64,000 nt of DNA from Arachis hypogaea (lineage: Eukaryota > Streptophyta > Magnoliopsida > Fabales > Fabaceae): positions 21,881,940 through 21,945,939 of the forward strand of contig NC_092051.1 of NCBI RefSeq assembly GCF_003086295.3, written 5' to 3'. Within the stretch, counting starts at the first letter, position 1; every line of letters starts with the position of its first letter. The translations under genes and the position numbers were made by a program. The notes under the pieces were generated by a model. The model was not told the origin of the DNA. It did not search any database and worked only from the letters and a program-made list of their open reading frames with translations. Shown here one piece after another: positions 34,451 through 46,048 of the stretch.

Positions 34451-34562
34451 GGTAATATTAAAAAAACCAAAAAAGGTAAAATTTTAATTATTTATTTATT
34501 TAATATTTATTAAATATTAAATAGAACAAATTTTACCTATTTTTGATTAATTTTTTTGTTAC
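34451..34562. mobile_element. Small foldback MITE, relative of 31737-31845
   Basis: The element opens GGTAATATTAAAAAAACC and closes with ATTAATTTTTTTGTTAC, an inverted repeat. The arms also carry GGTAAAATTTT and AAATTTTACC. It is about 112 bp and non-coding. Confidence 0.55.
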
Positions 34563-35496
34563 TACACATTTCCCATATTTATTATATAATACCAGTATGA
34601 AACTTGAAAGTTGAAACCCTTGTGTGGCTTTTATCTGAACGACAACGACCATGGATAATGGAAATATAATGTGGATGGGATCCACTTGGGCAGAAAATTC
34701 ATAACACCACAATAATAAAGTTGGTTGATACGTATAAAGTGAGTGCCTCTCATTATTATTATTATTATTTAGAACAAGTCCATTTTCGAATGTGAGAAAT
34801 ATATAGAACCCTCTATTATATGTACGAGTTTCAACGGGAAAAATGATTTTGATAAGGAAATGGTGGTTAACTCCAACCACTTTCTCTCAAACGGTGAAGG
34901 AAGCATTGTGACTTGAACCTAAATAAAATTAATCAATAATTAAACATACATATCCATTGATACTACAAGGCAAACCCCGGAATTCAGAATGTTGGGTTAT
35001 TATTCACGAGATTTACTTATTTGCATTTCATATACTGTTGTCATCCAATGCGATACGCAATCCAAACTAATGACGTTGGAAGCAGTTAGCCTAAGGAAGA
35101 ATAGTATCCATAATCCATTGACCAATAAAATTAAATGTTTGATTCTAGCTAGCTAGCTTATACTAATTAATTAACACAAGCTAATTACTTATATAAAAAT
35201 ATCGTCATACAAAGAAGGTAGTCGAAAATTATTAAATAATTTTGCGTTTGTTTAAATTTCGTAAAATAACATATATTAACATTTTAATTAATTTTTTATA
35301 TACAATTTTATGTAATTAGCCGTCTTAATATAACGTATTGTTTTTTTTTAAATTATAATAATTCCGTGTCGTGTTTCAAATGGCCAATTGTTTGTTGCAA
35401 CGATAAGTGACATATGCTTACACCACCATCAAAAGATGCGAATCATGTGTGATCTTTTATACTTTACCAGGTTTTCTCTCAAAAGCTACAAATTAA

Positions 35497-35667
35497 GGTA
35501 AATGTTATGGTGTCTATTATTTTGTATCTAAGTTATTAAAAATAGTAAATAAATAATATTTAATAAATTTTATATAATTTATTTTTTATTTTAAATATTT
35601 TATTTTTTATTTTAAAAAAGAAATTAAACAATTTAAACACCATAATAAAGACACCATAAAACTCACC
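35497..35667. mobile_element. Small MITE (TIR with TATGGTGTCT)
   Basis: The left end GGTAAATGTTATGGTGTCT pairs with the right end GACACCATAAAACTCACC, an imperfect TIR around an AT-rich core. AAATTA-like flanks occur on both sides. No coding sequence. Confidence 0.6.
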
Positions 35668-35679
35668 AAAAATTAAATA

Positions 35680-36135
35680 GTGATACAAATGCAAAATATG
35701 ATATGATATAAGACATATAAATACATAAATTTAAAATTTTTATAAAATATAGAGACACAATATATATAAAACATAAAATATTTTTAGATAATTATAATGA
35801 TATTTTAATATTTTATTAATATTAAAATATAAATTAATTTTTTAATTATTTTTAATATTTTTTAATTATATAAAATATTTAAAATATTTTTTATTTTAAT
35901 AATTAATAATATATACTATTTTTAAACTTATTTTAAGAACATGTGTTAAGAATAAGGTTAGACACATTGACACATGATGATATTTAGGTGTATTCAAGCG
36001 TGTCCGAAAAAGAATTTTTTATTTTTTATTAAGACACAGTTGGACACAGAAGACACGCGTATCGAACGAATGTTGTGTCCAAAATATGTCTGACACACAG
36101 ACACAGCAAATCAGAAAAGTGTCAGTGCTTCATAA
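35680..36135. mobile_element. hAT-like MITE with GACACG-rich end, copy 2 (reversed, degraded)
   Basis: Read on the minus strand it follows copy 1 (21695-22182) over its whole length, including the end TTATGAAGCACTGACACTT, the GTGTCCAAC...GTGTCTTAATAAAA block and the AT-rich centre. The far end has lost its GTGTC repeats. No clear 8-bp TSD remains. Confidence 0.72.
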
Positions 36136-36260
36136 GTCAACAGTTTTACTTGCTACAAAAGTTGAAATTAAATAATGGAAAATTCTACTGTCTAATTTGT
36201 CTGAGAAGTGAAAATGTGGATCTCATATTTTATACTTGTGTCGAACAGTTAAAAAAATTA

Positions 36261-37077
36261 GGGTTACGTACAATTTTGGTCCCTAACGTAGAGGCCGAAA
36301 ATTTATTTCGTCTCCGGCCTTTTTTTCGCTACAAAATGGTCCCTAAGGTTTCAATTTGTTTAAAAATCGTCCTTCGAACGAAAATGTCATTCCCTCATCT
36401 TCCCCAAAATGCAAAAACAGAAGCAGAATGCAGAAGTAGCATGCAGAAGTAGAATACAGAAGCAGAATGCAAAAGTAGAAAGCAGAAGCAGTGAAACAAC
36501 AACAACAATGAAACAACAAGAATTAGAAGAACAACACCAACAACAACAATGGATAATGAAATCAAAGCAACAAAAAAGCAAAACTAGAAGCAGAGAGGAG
36601 AGGAGGGGCTGCGGCAATGAACTGCAAATCGCGAGGAGAGGAGAGATGTGGTGGTGGTGGCGGATCGCGGGGAAAGGGTTGCGGCAGTGGTGGCGACGTC
36701 GCGAATTGCAACAAGAACGGCGAGAAAGCAGCGGTGGCGGCAGCGGCGTGGAGATTCCCCACTCTTCAGCATAGGCGGCGGCGCGACGGCCACCTTTCCC
36801 ACACCACCCTCCTCCCCCCACGACTCTCTTTCTTCCCCCTTCTCTTTCTCCCCGCCCCCGTTCTCTTTCTTCCCCCCGCATTCCCTTTCTTTCTTTTTTT
36901 TTAAATTTTTTTAAATTTTTTAATTAGGGGAAAAATGGTAATAAAAATAAAAAATTTGGTAAAAAGGACTATTTTAAAACAAACTGAAACTTTTGGGACT
37001 ATTTTGTAGCGAAAAAAAAGCCCAAGACGAAATAAATTTTCGCCCTCTATGTTAAGGACCAAAATCATACCTAATCC
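36261..37077. mobile_element. Non-autonomous MULE with GC-rich cargo
   Basis: The 9-bp TSD is AAAAAATTA at 36252-36260 and 37078-37086. Inverted ends of about 120 bp (GGGTTACGTACAATTTTGG against GGATTAGGTATGATTTTGG, then TTTATTTCGTCT and TTTCGCTACAAAAT in both) fit a Mutator-like element. The middle (about 36410-36900) is a different kind of DNA: degenerate CAGAAGCAGAAT repeats, then a GC-rich GGCGGTGG stretch and CT-rich tracts. It may be captured host DNA such as a gene leader. No known protein is recognisable there. Confidence 0.8.
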
Positions 37078-37095
37078 AAAAAATTAATTAGGTAG

Positions 37096-37509
37096 TGATC
37101 CGTTAGCTTAGCTGTAACCCAACCCAAATACACTTATAAATCGAATTAGAATGAAATATACAAAAGCTTGCTTTATTCAGTTACAAATATTCTAGGCTAT
37201 AATAGATATATTGGAAAACGTTCTCAAAGGATTTTTAAAATATCAGGACTACGAACAACTGCTATAGGGGAACAACTTTATAAATACCGAACCCTAACTA
37301 TGCAAGAATGTATGCTATTCACTCTGAATTGCATTATACTCATCTTATCTGCTTACCCTCTTACTAACTTGAGCGTTGGAACGCCTTTGTAGTGCCCACC
37401 ACCATCGTTCTTTGGAAACTAACGTATACCTCCTCCCAACCCAGTGGAGACAAGCTCAACTCTAGACAGGACGAGCTATACCTCTTCCCAGGCTTACCAC
37501 ATAGGAACA
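37096..37509 (+). repeat. 5' LTR of the old Ty3/gypsy element
   Basis: It aligns with 43193-43475 plus 44967-45079. It ends ...ATAGGAACA, followed by TTTGGCTCTAACCGTGGGAC, a decayed primer binding site of the TTGGCGCC type. Confidence 0.7.
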
Positions 37510-37606
37510 TTTGGCTCTAACCGTGGGACCAATTTGATTTTAAGTTAAACCCCACCATCATCTTTTCTGCCCCTTTTTTTCACTTCTTTTTTGTAGATCA
37601 CAACTT

Positions 37607-39290
37607 ATGACAGAAGAGCAAAGTAACCCTCCTTCTCCTCCCATTCAAGCCGAGCTTCTGGCTATCAATGAGTCCTTGCGGGCAGAAGTCCAACACATGA
37701 CCGAGCTAATAAACTAGAAGCAAAACAGCCACGTGATGAGGAAGAACAGAAAAATCCTGCCAACGACGACAATAATGAAGACCATACTGCAAAAACCAAA
37801 ACTACGGTGATAGCCACCCCAAAGCCATCAATAAAGAGAACCAATCCCTTTTCAAAGGAAGTTATGAACTTTCAAATGCCAAAGAACTTCACTCTACTGA
37901 TGACCCTAAAACCCTATAAGGGGATTGGCGACCCTAACATCCAAAGAACTTCACTCTACTGATGACCCTAAAACCCTATAAGGGGATTGGCGACCCTAAC
38001 ATCCATGTTACTAAATTCTACTCAATGATGTTCATGAACAATACATCTGACCTAATACTTTGTCGAAAATTTCTAACCTTCATAGATGGTGATGCCTTGG
38101 TCTAGTTTTTTAGTGTATCTGCAGGTTCTATATCGAGCTTCGATGAGTTGGCCGACCTCTTCATCAATAACTTCACAGCTTCCAAGATCTATGTTCACAA
38201 CTCGGACTATCTCAGCACCATAAAACAAGGATAGCATGAAAGCCTCAAAGACTACATGACAAGATTCGCTAAAGTTGTCATGGAGATACCTAACCTAAAT
38301 CAGGAAGTCCACTTGCATGCAATAAAATGTAGGCTCCGACATGGAAAATTTTAAGAAACTATAGCAGCGATGTAGCCAAAGACACTGACCGAGTTCGGAG
38401 AAAGAGCAACAAGCCAAATTGAAATAAAAGAACTTCGACAAATTTGAAGAGCAGAAAGACCTAACCCTAGCAGAGAGGAGGACAAATGAAACAAACATTC
38501 GAACAATAAGGCGAATCAAAAGCCATTCAAACTAGTACCGAAGTTTGACACATATACTCTATTCAACACCAAAAGAGAAGACATCATTAAAGATATCTTG
38601 CACTCTAAATTGATCAAGGCACCGAACAAAGCGGGAACTTACCAAGACCAACGATATGTGGATAAATAAAAAAATACTGTACTTTTCATCAGAAGTATGG
38701 CCATACCATGGATGATTTTGCTATAGCAAAGGACTTCTTCGAGAAACTAGCCCGCTAGGGCCTGTTAGACAAATACATAGATAGTCAAGGACAGAGGCTA
38801 AACACAATAGATATTGGCCAACATTCAAAGTCAAATGACAATTATAGAGACAAAGGAAAAAAGATAAACGAAAATCCTAATCAACCTCGTGGCGTTATTA
38901 ATTGTATTTCTAGTGGTTTTGCAGGTGGAGGATGCAGTAACTCTGCCAGAAAGAGGTCGTATAGAGCCATGATGTTAGTGACTGAGTCTGAACTGACCTT
39001 AACTATCAACGTGGATATCCCATAGATCACATTCAAACCTTCAGACTTTAAAACGATGGATAAAAATTTGGACGACCCTATAGTTATATCACTTCAGGTC
39101 GGAGATATTAGTGAAAAAGTCCTTTTAGATCCGGGCAACAGTGCAAATGTATTGTTCTATTCTACATATCAAAAAATGAAGCTAAGTGACAAAGCCATAC
39201 AACCATCAATAGGAGAACTGGTAGGTTCTCAAGTGAGCATGTTCCGATACAAGGTTATATATGATTACAAACAACCTTAGGTCAATATCC
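37607..39290 (+). pseudogene. Gag-protease remnant of the old Ty3/gypsy element
   Basis: The ATG at 37607 opens MTEEQSNPPSPPIQAELLAI. Beyond stops and frameshifts one reads MNFQMPKNFTLL, KPYKGIGDPNIHVTKFYS, LADLFINNFTASKIYVH and MTRFAKVVMEIPNLNQE, all gag-like. The last piece (39056-39280) is protease-like, with VLLDPGNSANVLF where the active site DTG would be, here DPG. A 62-bp tandem duplication lies inside. It is non-functional. Confidence 0.7.
37879..38002 (+). repeat. Exact tandem duplication of 62 bp in gag
   Basis: CCAAAGAACTTCACTCTACT and the following bases up to ACCCTAACAT occur twice in direct succession with period 62. Since 62 is not a multiple of 3, the duplication itself shifts the gag frame. 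Confidence 0.93.
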
Positions 39291-39572
39291 TAATTATAAA
39301 ATGTAACACCCTACCATACAGAGTTTTACGCTTATGTTCGTAAATCAGAGGTGGTGAGGTATTACAACCTCTAAAAGACAAAAATACATACATAGGCATA
39401 TATGAAAAGGCGTTTTAACTAGAAGTCTTGAAGAAAAGCTAGGTAAAACAAAATTCAAAGTCGTATCATACTCGAAATGGATAAGTATAAAATAGATAAC
39501 AACGCACGAAAAGGGAAAAAAATACATGCGACAATAGAGTTCCAAAGAAAATACATCAAGCTCCCTCCTCTG

Positions 39573-41025
39573 TTATAAGTCTAACCCCCTGTCACCCGCT
39601 TCTCTACCACTAGGACCAGAAGAATTCCCAATAGACATAGTTGAAGATGATGGCATTGATGTTGTAGGACGTGCAATTTCTGGAGCAAAGCTTCCTTTAG
39701 GATTTGGACAGTATCTCCTAAGATGACCAGATTGACCACAGTTAAAACATGCTCTAGTAGTCTTGAAACATATACTGGAATGATAACTCCCACACTGCTG
39801 GCAATAGGGCTAAGCTGGCCTTATCTGATTTGAACCTTGTGCACTAGATTGAGAGGTATCCTTAACAAAAGATTTGGGACTCGAAACACTCATAGGAGTA
39901 GATCCAGAAAAAGCAACCCTGCCAAAATATGTTTGAGAACGAGCTCAATAACCCAAATAACCTTGCTGATTAGTCTGACCATAAGCAGAGTTTAGGATGT
40001 CTTTAAAAGACATGCATCCGACTTCAGGCATAAGAGTAGTGAACATAGGTCCTGCCAACCCACGAACGAACCGATGTACTTTTATCTCTTCTGAATTCAC
40101 CAAGTATGGAGCACTTTTAGAAAGTCTAGTAAACTCCTTAGCATACTCGGTCGCTGTCATATTCTCTTGCCTTAATCTTTCAAAGGCGATTGCATCTTCT
40201 GCTTGCTTGTTAGCTAGATAAAATCGAGCAAGAAACTCTTCGGTGAACTCTTCCCAAGAAGGAAGAGGAAGTCTAGCTGCTTCTTTGCTCTCAAGAAGAG
40301 ATTCATACTAATATCTTGCTGAACCACGCAATTTATAGAATACTAACTCAACGGCCCATTCTTTGGTGCACTTGAGAGTCTGAATAGCTTTCTTTGCATC
40401 CTCTAGATATTGTTGTGGATCTTCATCCAATGAATCTCCATTGAAAGTGGACGAATTCAACTTCAAATAATTTTCAATTGGTAGCTCTTGATCCCAAATA
40501 ATTGATGAACTTTATGAGGCTGAGGATTTGGCACATTAGGAAGTCCCGTTTCGCCTTTAGTTTGATTTGTTAGGACCTGTAATATTGCATTAAGGGTTTG
40601 ATTCATTCCCCTTAATTCAGCAACTAAGTCCGCTTGAGGCTCTCCTATTGCGAGGTTCTCTTGAACTCTCTTGTGAGGTATCTCTCCTCCGCACTTATCA
40701 GCTATCCTTTGGCTCCTTGGTCTTTGTCGAAGCGCTCCAAGTGGGGAAGAAACTGCCCTATTGGATTCAGCCGTATCAGGGGCATGAACGACTCCACTAT
40801 GTCTTTTCTTAGGTGGAATCTTTTATCTATAGAGTAAGTGAAATGATTGGATCACAAACAACATATGTATATGGAGTTTCAAAAGACAATAAGACAGACA
40901 AAAAAATATTTGAGAACAAAGGATTAAAGACAACTTCTTATAGGCCTCTGGTAATATCACACTTTGTGAAAATGGGCCGATTTCTATTTGCACAATTGTA
41001 ATCTTACTAAAGGAAACTTGCTCCA
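39573..41025 (-). pseudogene. Gag remnant with two zinc knuckles
   Basis: The minus strand reads MTATEYAKEFTRLSKSAPYL, then VHRFVRGLAGPMFTTL (39945-40160), the retrotransposon gag core. Downstream come CQQCGSYHSSIC and CFNCGQSGHLRRYCP, two CCHC-type fingers, and a stop at 39573-39575. Upstream segments have several stops and frameshifts. The domain order suits gag of chromovirus-type (Del/Tekay) elements. No protease follows. Confidence 0.75.
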
Positions 41026-41045
41026 TATTACACAGGAAAATCTAA

Positions 41046-41058
41046 GGCTTTGATACCA
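41046..41058 (-). other. Primer binding site (initiator-Met tRNA type)
   Basis: The minus strand reads TGGTATCAAAGCC, one base different from the common TGGTATCAGAGC site. It fixes the orientation of the gag-only element. Confidence 0.7.
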
Positions 41059-43480
41059 CTTTATCATGGCTCAAACTAAGTCATGAGTGGAGCTCAAGGG
41101 ACAAGTCCCGCAGCAAGCCAATCGACCAAGTCTTTAGAAAAACGGACAGAAACTCCTCTATTCCTAGAACCTTACCAACATGAATATTATTTTCCTGCAT
41201 CAATAATAAATATCCATTTCCAGAGACGACAACAACAACACATTCCAATTATATTTGCAAACCAAACATATCAAAAGGTGCATCATATATATTAAGTTTA
41301 TAGTTAAAGTATATAGCTAAATCCATAAGTCTTACGTAACCAAATTATAATTTCTATCTAAATAGTTCGAGATTCAAAATATAACTCACACGTGGATCCT
41401 GCTTTTTATATATAGAGCATTGACATAATCTAGATTTTGAGTAAAGGTTCTATTAAATAATTATATAGCCCTTGAAAAGAAGAAGGGCTCACCGAAAGGA
41501 CTAAGATCTTCTGAGGGACAGGTAGAATGGAACCTGGAATGACACCTGTATCTGAAAAATATGGGAATATAATAAGGTGAGTTTTACAACTCAGTGAGTA
41601 AACATTATATCTATAACCCACACGAAACAGTACAAGTTTTACCATGAAAAATAAATTTCTTTCCAAAGATGAGGAATTCATATTAATTAATTATACAAAT
41701 AAATAGATAAATAATTAAGCAGAATGAACTAAAATAGGAGTTCTCATTCCAGAAGTCAAATCAAATTGAATATTACACATTTAGGATGGCTCCACCTCTA
41801 AGGGTAGCCCTTTCCTCTAGTGTGCACGTACGGAATAACAGATCCAATGTGTGGCCTACACGTTAGGCTAGCAATGCCTTTGCAAGTTGAGGTCTGCGTC
41901 AGATGCATCTAGGTTAACGTCATAATCACCGTTAACTACAGTTTTCTAGTCAATGTCTCCCAAACCAATCCAAACTAAATCACATATAACCATTTCTAAT
42001 ACTTATAACATATTACCAAATTTCATAAAAATAGGGTATATATAAGAATGCATATTGAAAATTTAATAAAAGTTTAACAAATACAAATAAGAAAACAAGT
42101 ATGATTTATAAAATATATAAATATCGTCTCGTGTGTATCTTTATAAAATTATGAGTTTTTCAGAAATCGATATCTATTCCAATTATTTAAAAATCACAAC
42201 AATCAAATATTTTCAAATGTTCAAAATAATGATTCAATTTAAATATTGATAATAGTATACTTAAAAATAATCATAGACATAATATCCACTCACTACTTAA
42301 TTCCAAGAATCTAGAAGTAACTCTGAGCACGACAACGAGCTACTAAATGATATCCAATAACTCTACAACTCTAAAAATATGACAATAATAATATTTGTGA
42401 GCTACTAATGTTATCAATTAACATAATCTTACTCACTTTGACAAAAGCTCCAAATTTTCTAACCATAATAACCCTAATTTAGATTTATGCATACCCATAA
42501 ATATAGGAATGGCAAAAATTAGAGATATAGCTAATTATTGAGCCAAAGAGTTACCTTGAAGCCTCAATAATAACCGAAACTCAAAAGTTAAATGCTTCCT
42601 TTACTCATTAAGATGAACTCTTTGATTTGGGGTTGTAAAAACTAAAATTTTTCTTTGGATATAAATGATGTATTAAAATGGAGATAAAATAGAAGGATAA
42701 AATAAAATCTAGTGTGTTGTGGTTGAAATAAGAATTTTAAAATGAAGAAGATAGAATGGAAGAGGAGATGAATGAAAGGAGAGGGTTTGAGTTTTTTGTT
42801 TTCTTTTATGAAATAATGAAAAAAAGAAATGAGAGATAGAGAGGGGTGGAGAGCTTTAGAGAGTTTAGGAAGAGAAAAATGAGATTTAAGTAGGGGCATG
42901 TGCCTTCTACGTGCTTCTCTCTCTTGCTTTTTTTTTTTAGTTACTACACATTTATTACACCGGTCAAGTCGTTATTTTTTCTTTTAAACTTATTATTATA
43001 GTTTTATTATTATTTTTTTATACTTTATTTTTATCCAAAGGCCCCCATTGCAAATTTTTCTTTTTATTACAAACAATTTTAACTTAGGAGTTACTCTCAT
43101 TGACAAATCATTTGAATATTCAATCTATATGTCTTACTTATAATAAGCTCAACTTATTTTAACAAAGTCTACAAGATTCAGTTAGAGAACTGCGACCCGT
43201 TAACTATAACTTGCCCCAAATATATCTATAAATCGGTTACGATGAAATATACAAAAACGTATTTGTTCAATTACAAAGATTTTAGGCTATAACAGATATA
43301 TTGGAAATCGTTCTCAAAGGATTACCAAAATGTTAAGACAACAGACAACCGTGCTATAGAGGAATAGCTTTATAAATACTAAACCCTAACACGCAAGAAG
43401 GTATGCTATTCACTCTGAATTGTATTATATTCATCTTATCCTTTTTCTGGTTTGAGCGTTGAAATGCCTTTGTAGGTGCC

Positions 43481-44961
43481 TGATAAACCCATATTTTATG
43501 ATACATTTTGTGCTTAATTTGAGTGATTTATTCAATCCTTCACCCACTTATTCATATTAATTGCATAGTTTTACTTCTCCTTCCTTATTATGTGATGTAT
43601 GTGAAAAACATGTTTCCTATGCTTTAAAATTAATTATTTTAATTACCTTTATTTCCATTCGATGTCGTGATTAGTGTGTTGAGTAGTTTCAGAACTTCTA
43701 AGGCAGGAATGACTCAAAGGATGGAAAGGAAACATACAAAAATAGAAGGAAAGCACAAAACAGAGTTCTTGAAGAAACTGGCATCCACGCGATCGCATGG
43801 GCGACGCGGACGCAAGCCAAGCGCGAATCAACAGCGACGCGGCCGCATGACTGACACGACCGCGCGCCTTAAGCAAAACACATATGACGCGGCCGCATGA
43901 CTGACGCGACCGCATGACAAGAAAAGCTCCGAACTGACGCGACCGCGTGACCCACGCGGACGCGTGACAGAGGCCACACACCAGAAATTGTAGAAAATGC
44001 TCATAGCGAATTCTGAGGCCCTTTTTGGCCCAAATCCAAGTCCAGAAGGCATAGACTAGAGGTTATGAAGTGAGGGAATGCATCCATTCAGAGAGAGCTC
44101 GCCAATTTTTACTTTCCATGATTTAGATTTAGTTTTGAGAGAGGCTCCCTCCTCTCTCTTTAGGATTAGGATTTAGATTTAGGATTTTTATTCGCTTTCA
44201 AGATTATCTCCTTTGATCAGGTTCAATATTCCTTTTATTTACTTTTGCAAGTTACTTTATGAATCCTTTCATGTTACAGATTACTCTTTTATTAATGTTA
44301 TTTGAGGTATTTCAGTTTAATATTGATTTCTTTTATTTATGCTATTGTTACTTTTACTCTGAAGACATTTTTTATTCCAGTAGATTTACTTTTCTCCTTT
44401 TGGTTTTGGTTAAGAAATCAGTAACTCAGGAGTTGTCAAACTCAAACATGATTGATAATTGTTATCTTGTTAATTGAATTGAACTTCAATAATCTCAATC
44501 TTTTCTTAGGAAATAAATAGGATCCGAAGATCAAACCAATTAATCCCTTGACCTTCCTTTATATTAGTAAAGGCTAACGAAATGGAATTAAGATTCAATT
44601 ATTATCATTATTGATAAGGATAGCCAGGATAGGACCTCCAATTTCTCATACCTTGCCAAAAGTTTATTTTACAGTTATTTATTTATTTTTAATTGCCATT
44701 TAAATTATTTGTCATATTCGTTCCTCATACTTGAAACCCCAAATCTACAATCTCCATAACCAATAATAAGAACATACTTCCCTGAAGTTCCTTGAGAAGA
44801 CGACCCGAGGTTTGAATACTTCGGTTAACAATTTATTTAAGGGGTTTGTTACTTGTGACAACCAAAACGTTTGTACGAAGGGATTTTTGTTGGTTTAGAA
44901 ACTATATCTACAACGCGACTGTTTTATAAAAATTCTTTACCACCATAAAATCCTAACGTCA
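43481..44961. mobile_element. Solo LTR (1481 bp) of another Ty3/gypsy family
   Basis: It is bounded TGATAAACCCATATTTTATG...AATCCTAACGTCA. It is flanked by GTGCC (43476-43480) and ATGCC (44962-44966), a TSD with one change. The host LTR sequence is continuous across the site. There is no internal region, so it arose by LTR-LTR recombination. It holds a CG-rich motif array. Confidence 0.85.
43788..43972. repeat. CG-rich array of GACGCGACCGCATGAC-type words in the solo LTR
   Basis: About eight variants of GACGCG(G/A)CCGCATGAC and CACGCGGACGCGTGAC occur within 185 bp of otherwise AT-rich DNA. The words are CpG-dense and partly palindromic. Confidence 0.75.
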
Positions 44962-46048
44962 ATGCCTACCATCACCGTTCTTTGGAAGCCGACGTATACC
45001 TTCTTCCAATCTAGTAGAGACAAACTCAAATCTGAACAGGATAAACTATACCTCTTTTCAGATTTACCACATAGAAAAAGATAGGATAAAAGAGAGTAAA
45101 TAAAAATGAGCGAAAGAATAAAAAAGGTGGGTAAAAACAGTTAAATAGTAAATATATATTCTTTGTTTGTATATACTAACTTTACCTACCAATTGAAAAA
45201 TCTTGGGTGCATTTTCTACCCAGCACCACAAAGTGATTTATTACCACCCGCTGCATAGGCATTTCTTCATGAAATGTAACACGCATATATATATTTTAAA
45301 ATTATGCAGATATTCTAAATCAAAATTAGTTATACGCTTTGTCTTAAATATTTTTATATATATGGAGTCAACGCTATTTACATGTAAATCGAATCAAGTT
45401 GATTTGATTTATCATGTATATGCTGTACTAGTAGTAAATTAAATCCACTTGATTCGATTTACTATGTGTATTATATATGTTTAATTACTCTGCAAGTGCT
45501 TATAGTTTTATCGAATTTTTAATTAGGTCATACTTTTTTTCTTTTCAATTGGGTCTATACATTTTTTTTTCAATTTAGTCCTTGTTAAAGTTAAACGTAA
45601 AAAAAATATTAGTGAATTGTAAAATTAATTGTATACCCTTAGGGATCTAATTAAAAATTTGGTAAAACTATAAATATTCAATAAAAGATATTCTTATATA
45701 ATCCCTATTCAATAATTCTACGCCATAAAAGATATTCCTATAATTCTTTTTATTTTGTCACTATCATTCTTTTACTTATTTATATACAAATTGTACCAAA
45801 AATACATTTTTTTACTTTTAAAATACTTTATCTTAAGCACATTAAAAAAAAAGAATGGATACAATAATATGTTAATGGAAATATATTACATAACAAGTTT
45901 CAGCAGACATTGACTATTCCTATTTTGAGAAGGCAATTATGCCACACCTTAAGCTGAAAGCAGCGTTCCAGATGCATTTTTATATAATGATCAAGCATAA
46001 AGGTTAACCTGAATTTAACTTGGCAAAAAGAATAAATATCTTCACAAC

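Larger units (their letters stand above)
39302..42955 (-). mobile_element. Reverse-oriented gag-only LTR retrotransposon remnant
   Basis: The left edge starts abruptly with TGTAACACCCTACC, a typical Ty3/gypsy LTR terminus, inside the older element. The minus strand then carries gag (39573 to about 41025) and a primer binding site (41046-41058). About 1.9 kb of AT-rich LTR-like sequence extends to about 42955. No pol is present. The left LTR copy is short and does not match the right part visibly, so the element is truncated. The right edge and TSD were not resolved. Confidence 0.6.
37096..45079 (+). mobile_element. Old Ty3/gypsy retrotransposon with nested insertions
   Basis: The LTRs at 37096-37509 and 43193-45079 share long similarity (ATGAAATATACAAAA, GATATATTGGAAA, CGTTCTTTGGAA, ACGTATACC), and the 3' copy is split by a solo LTR. 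The flanking pentamers are GGTAG (37091-37095) and GATAG (45080-45084), a probable TSD with one change. Internally a gag and protease region with many stops is recognisable up to about 39290. Another element (39302-42955) then interrupts it, and no RT or integrase remains. Gag resembles the Tat group. Confidence 0.75.
43193..45079 (+). repeat. 3' LTR of the old Ty3/gypsy element, split by a solo LTR
   Basis: The LTR reads 43193-43475, is interrupted by 43481-44961 with its target duplication, and resumes at 44967 with TACCATCACCGTTCTTTGGA, matching 37400-37420 of the 5' LTR. Confidence 0.75.

Noticed and set aside
36387..36881. Minus-strand frame of 164 codons in the non-autonomous MULE
   Set aside because: It is made of Cys/Leu/Ser/Arg runs from repeated CAGAAG and GC-rich tracts, with no domain. 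It is better read as low-complexity cargo.
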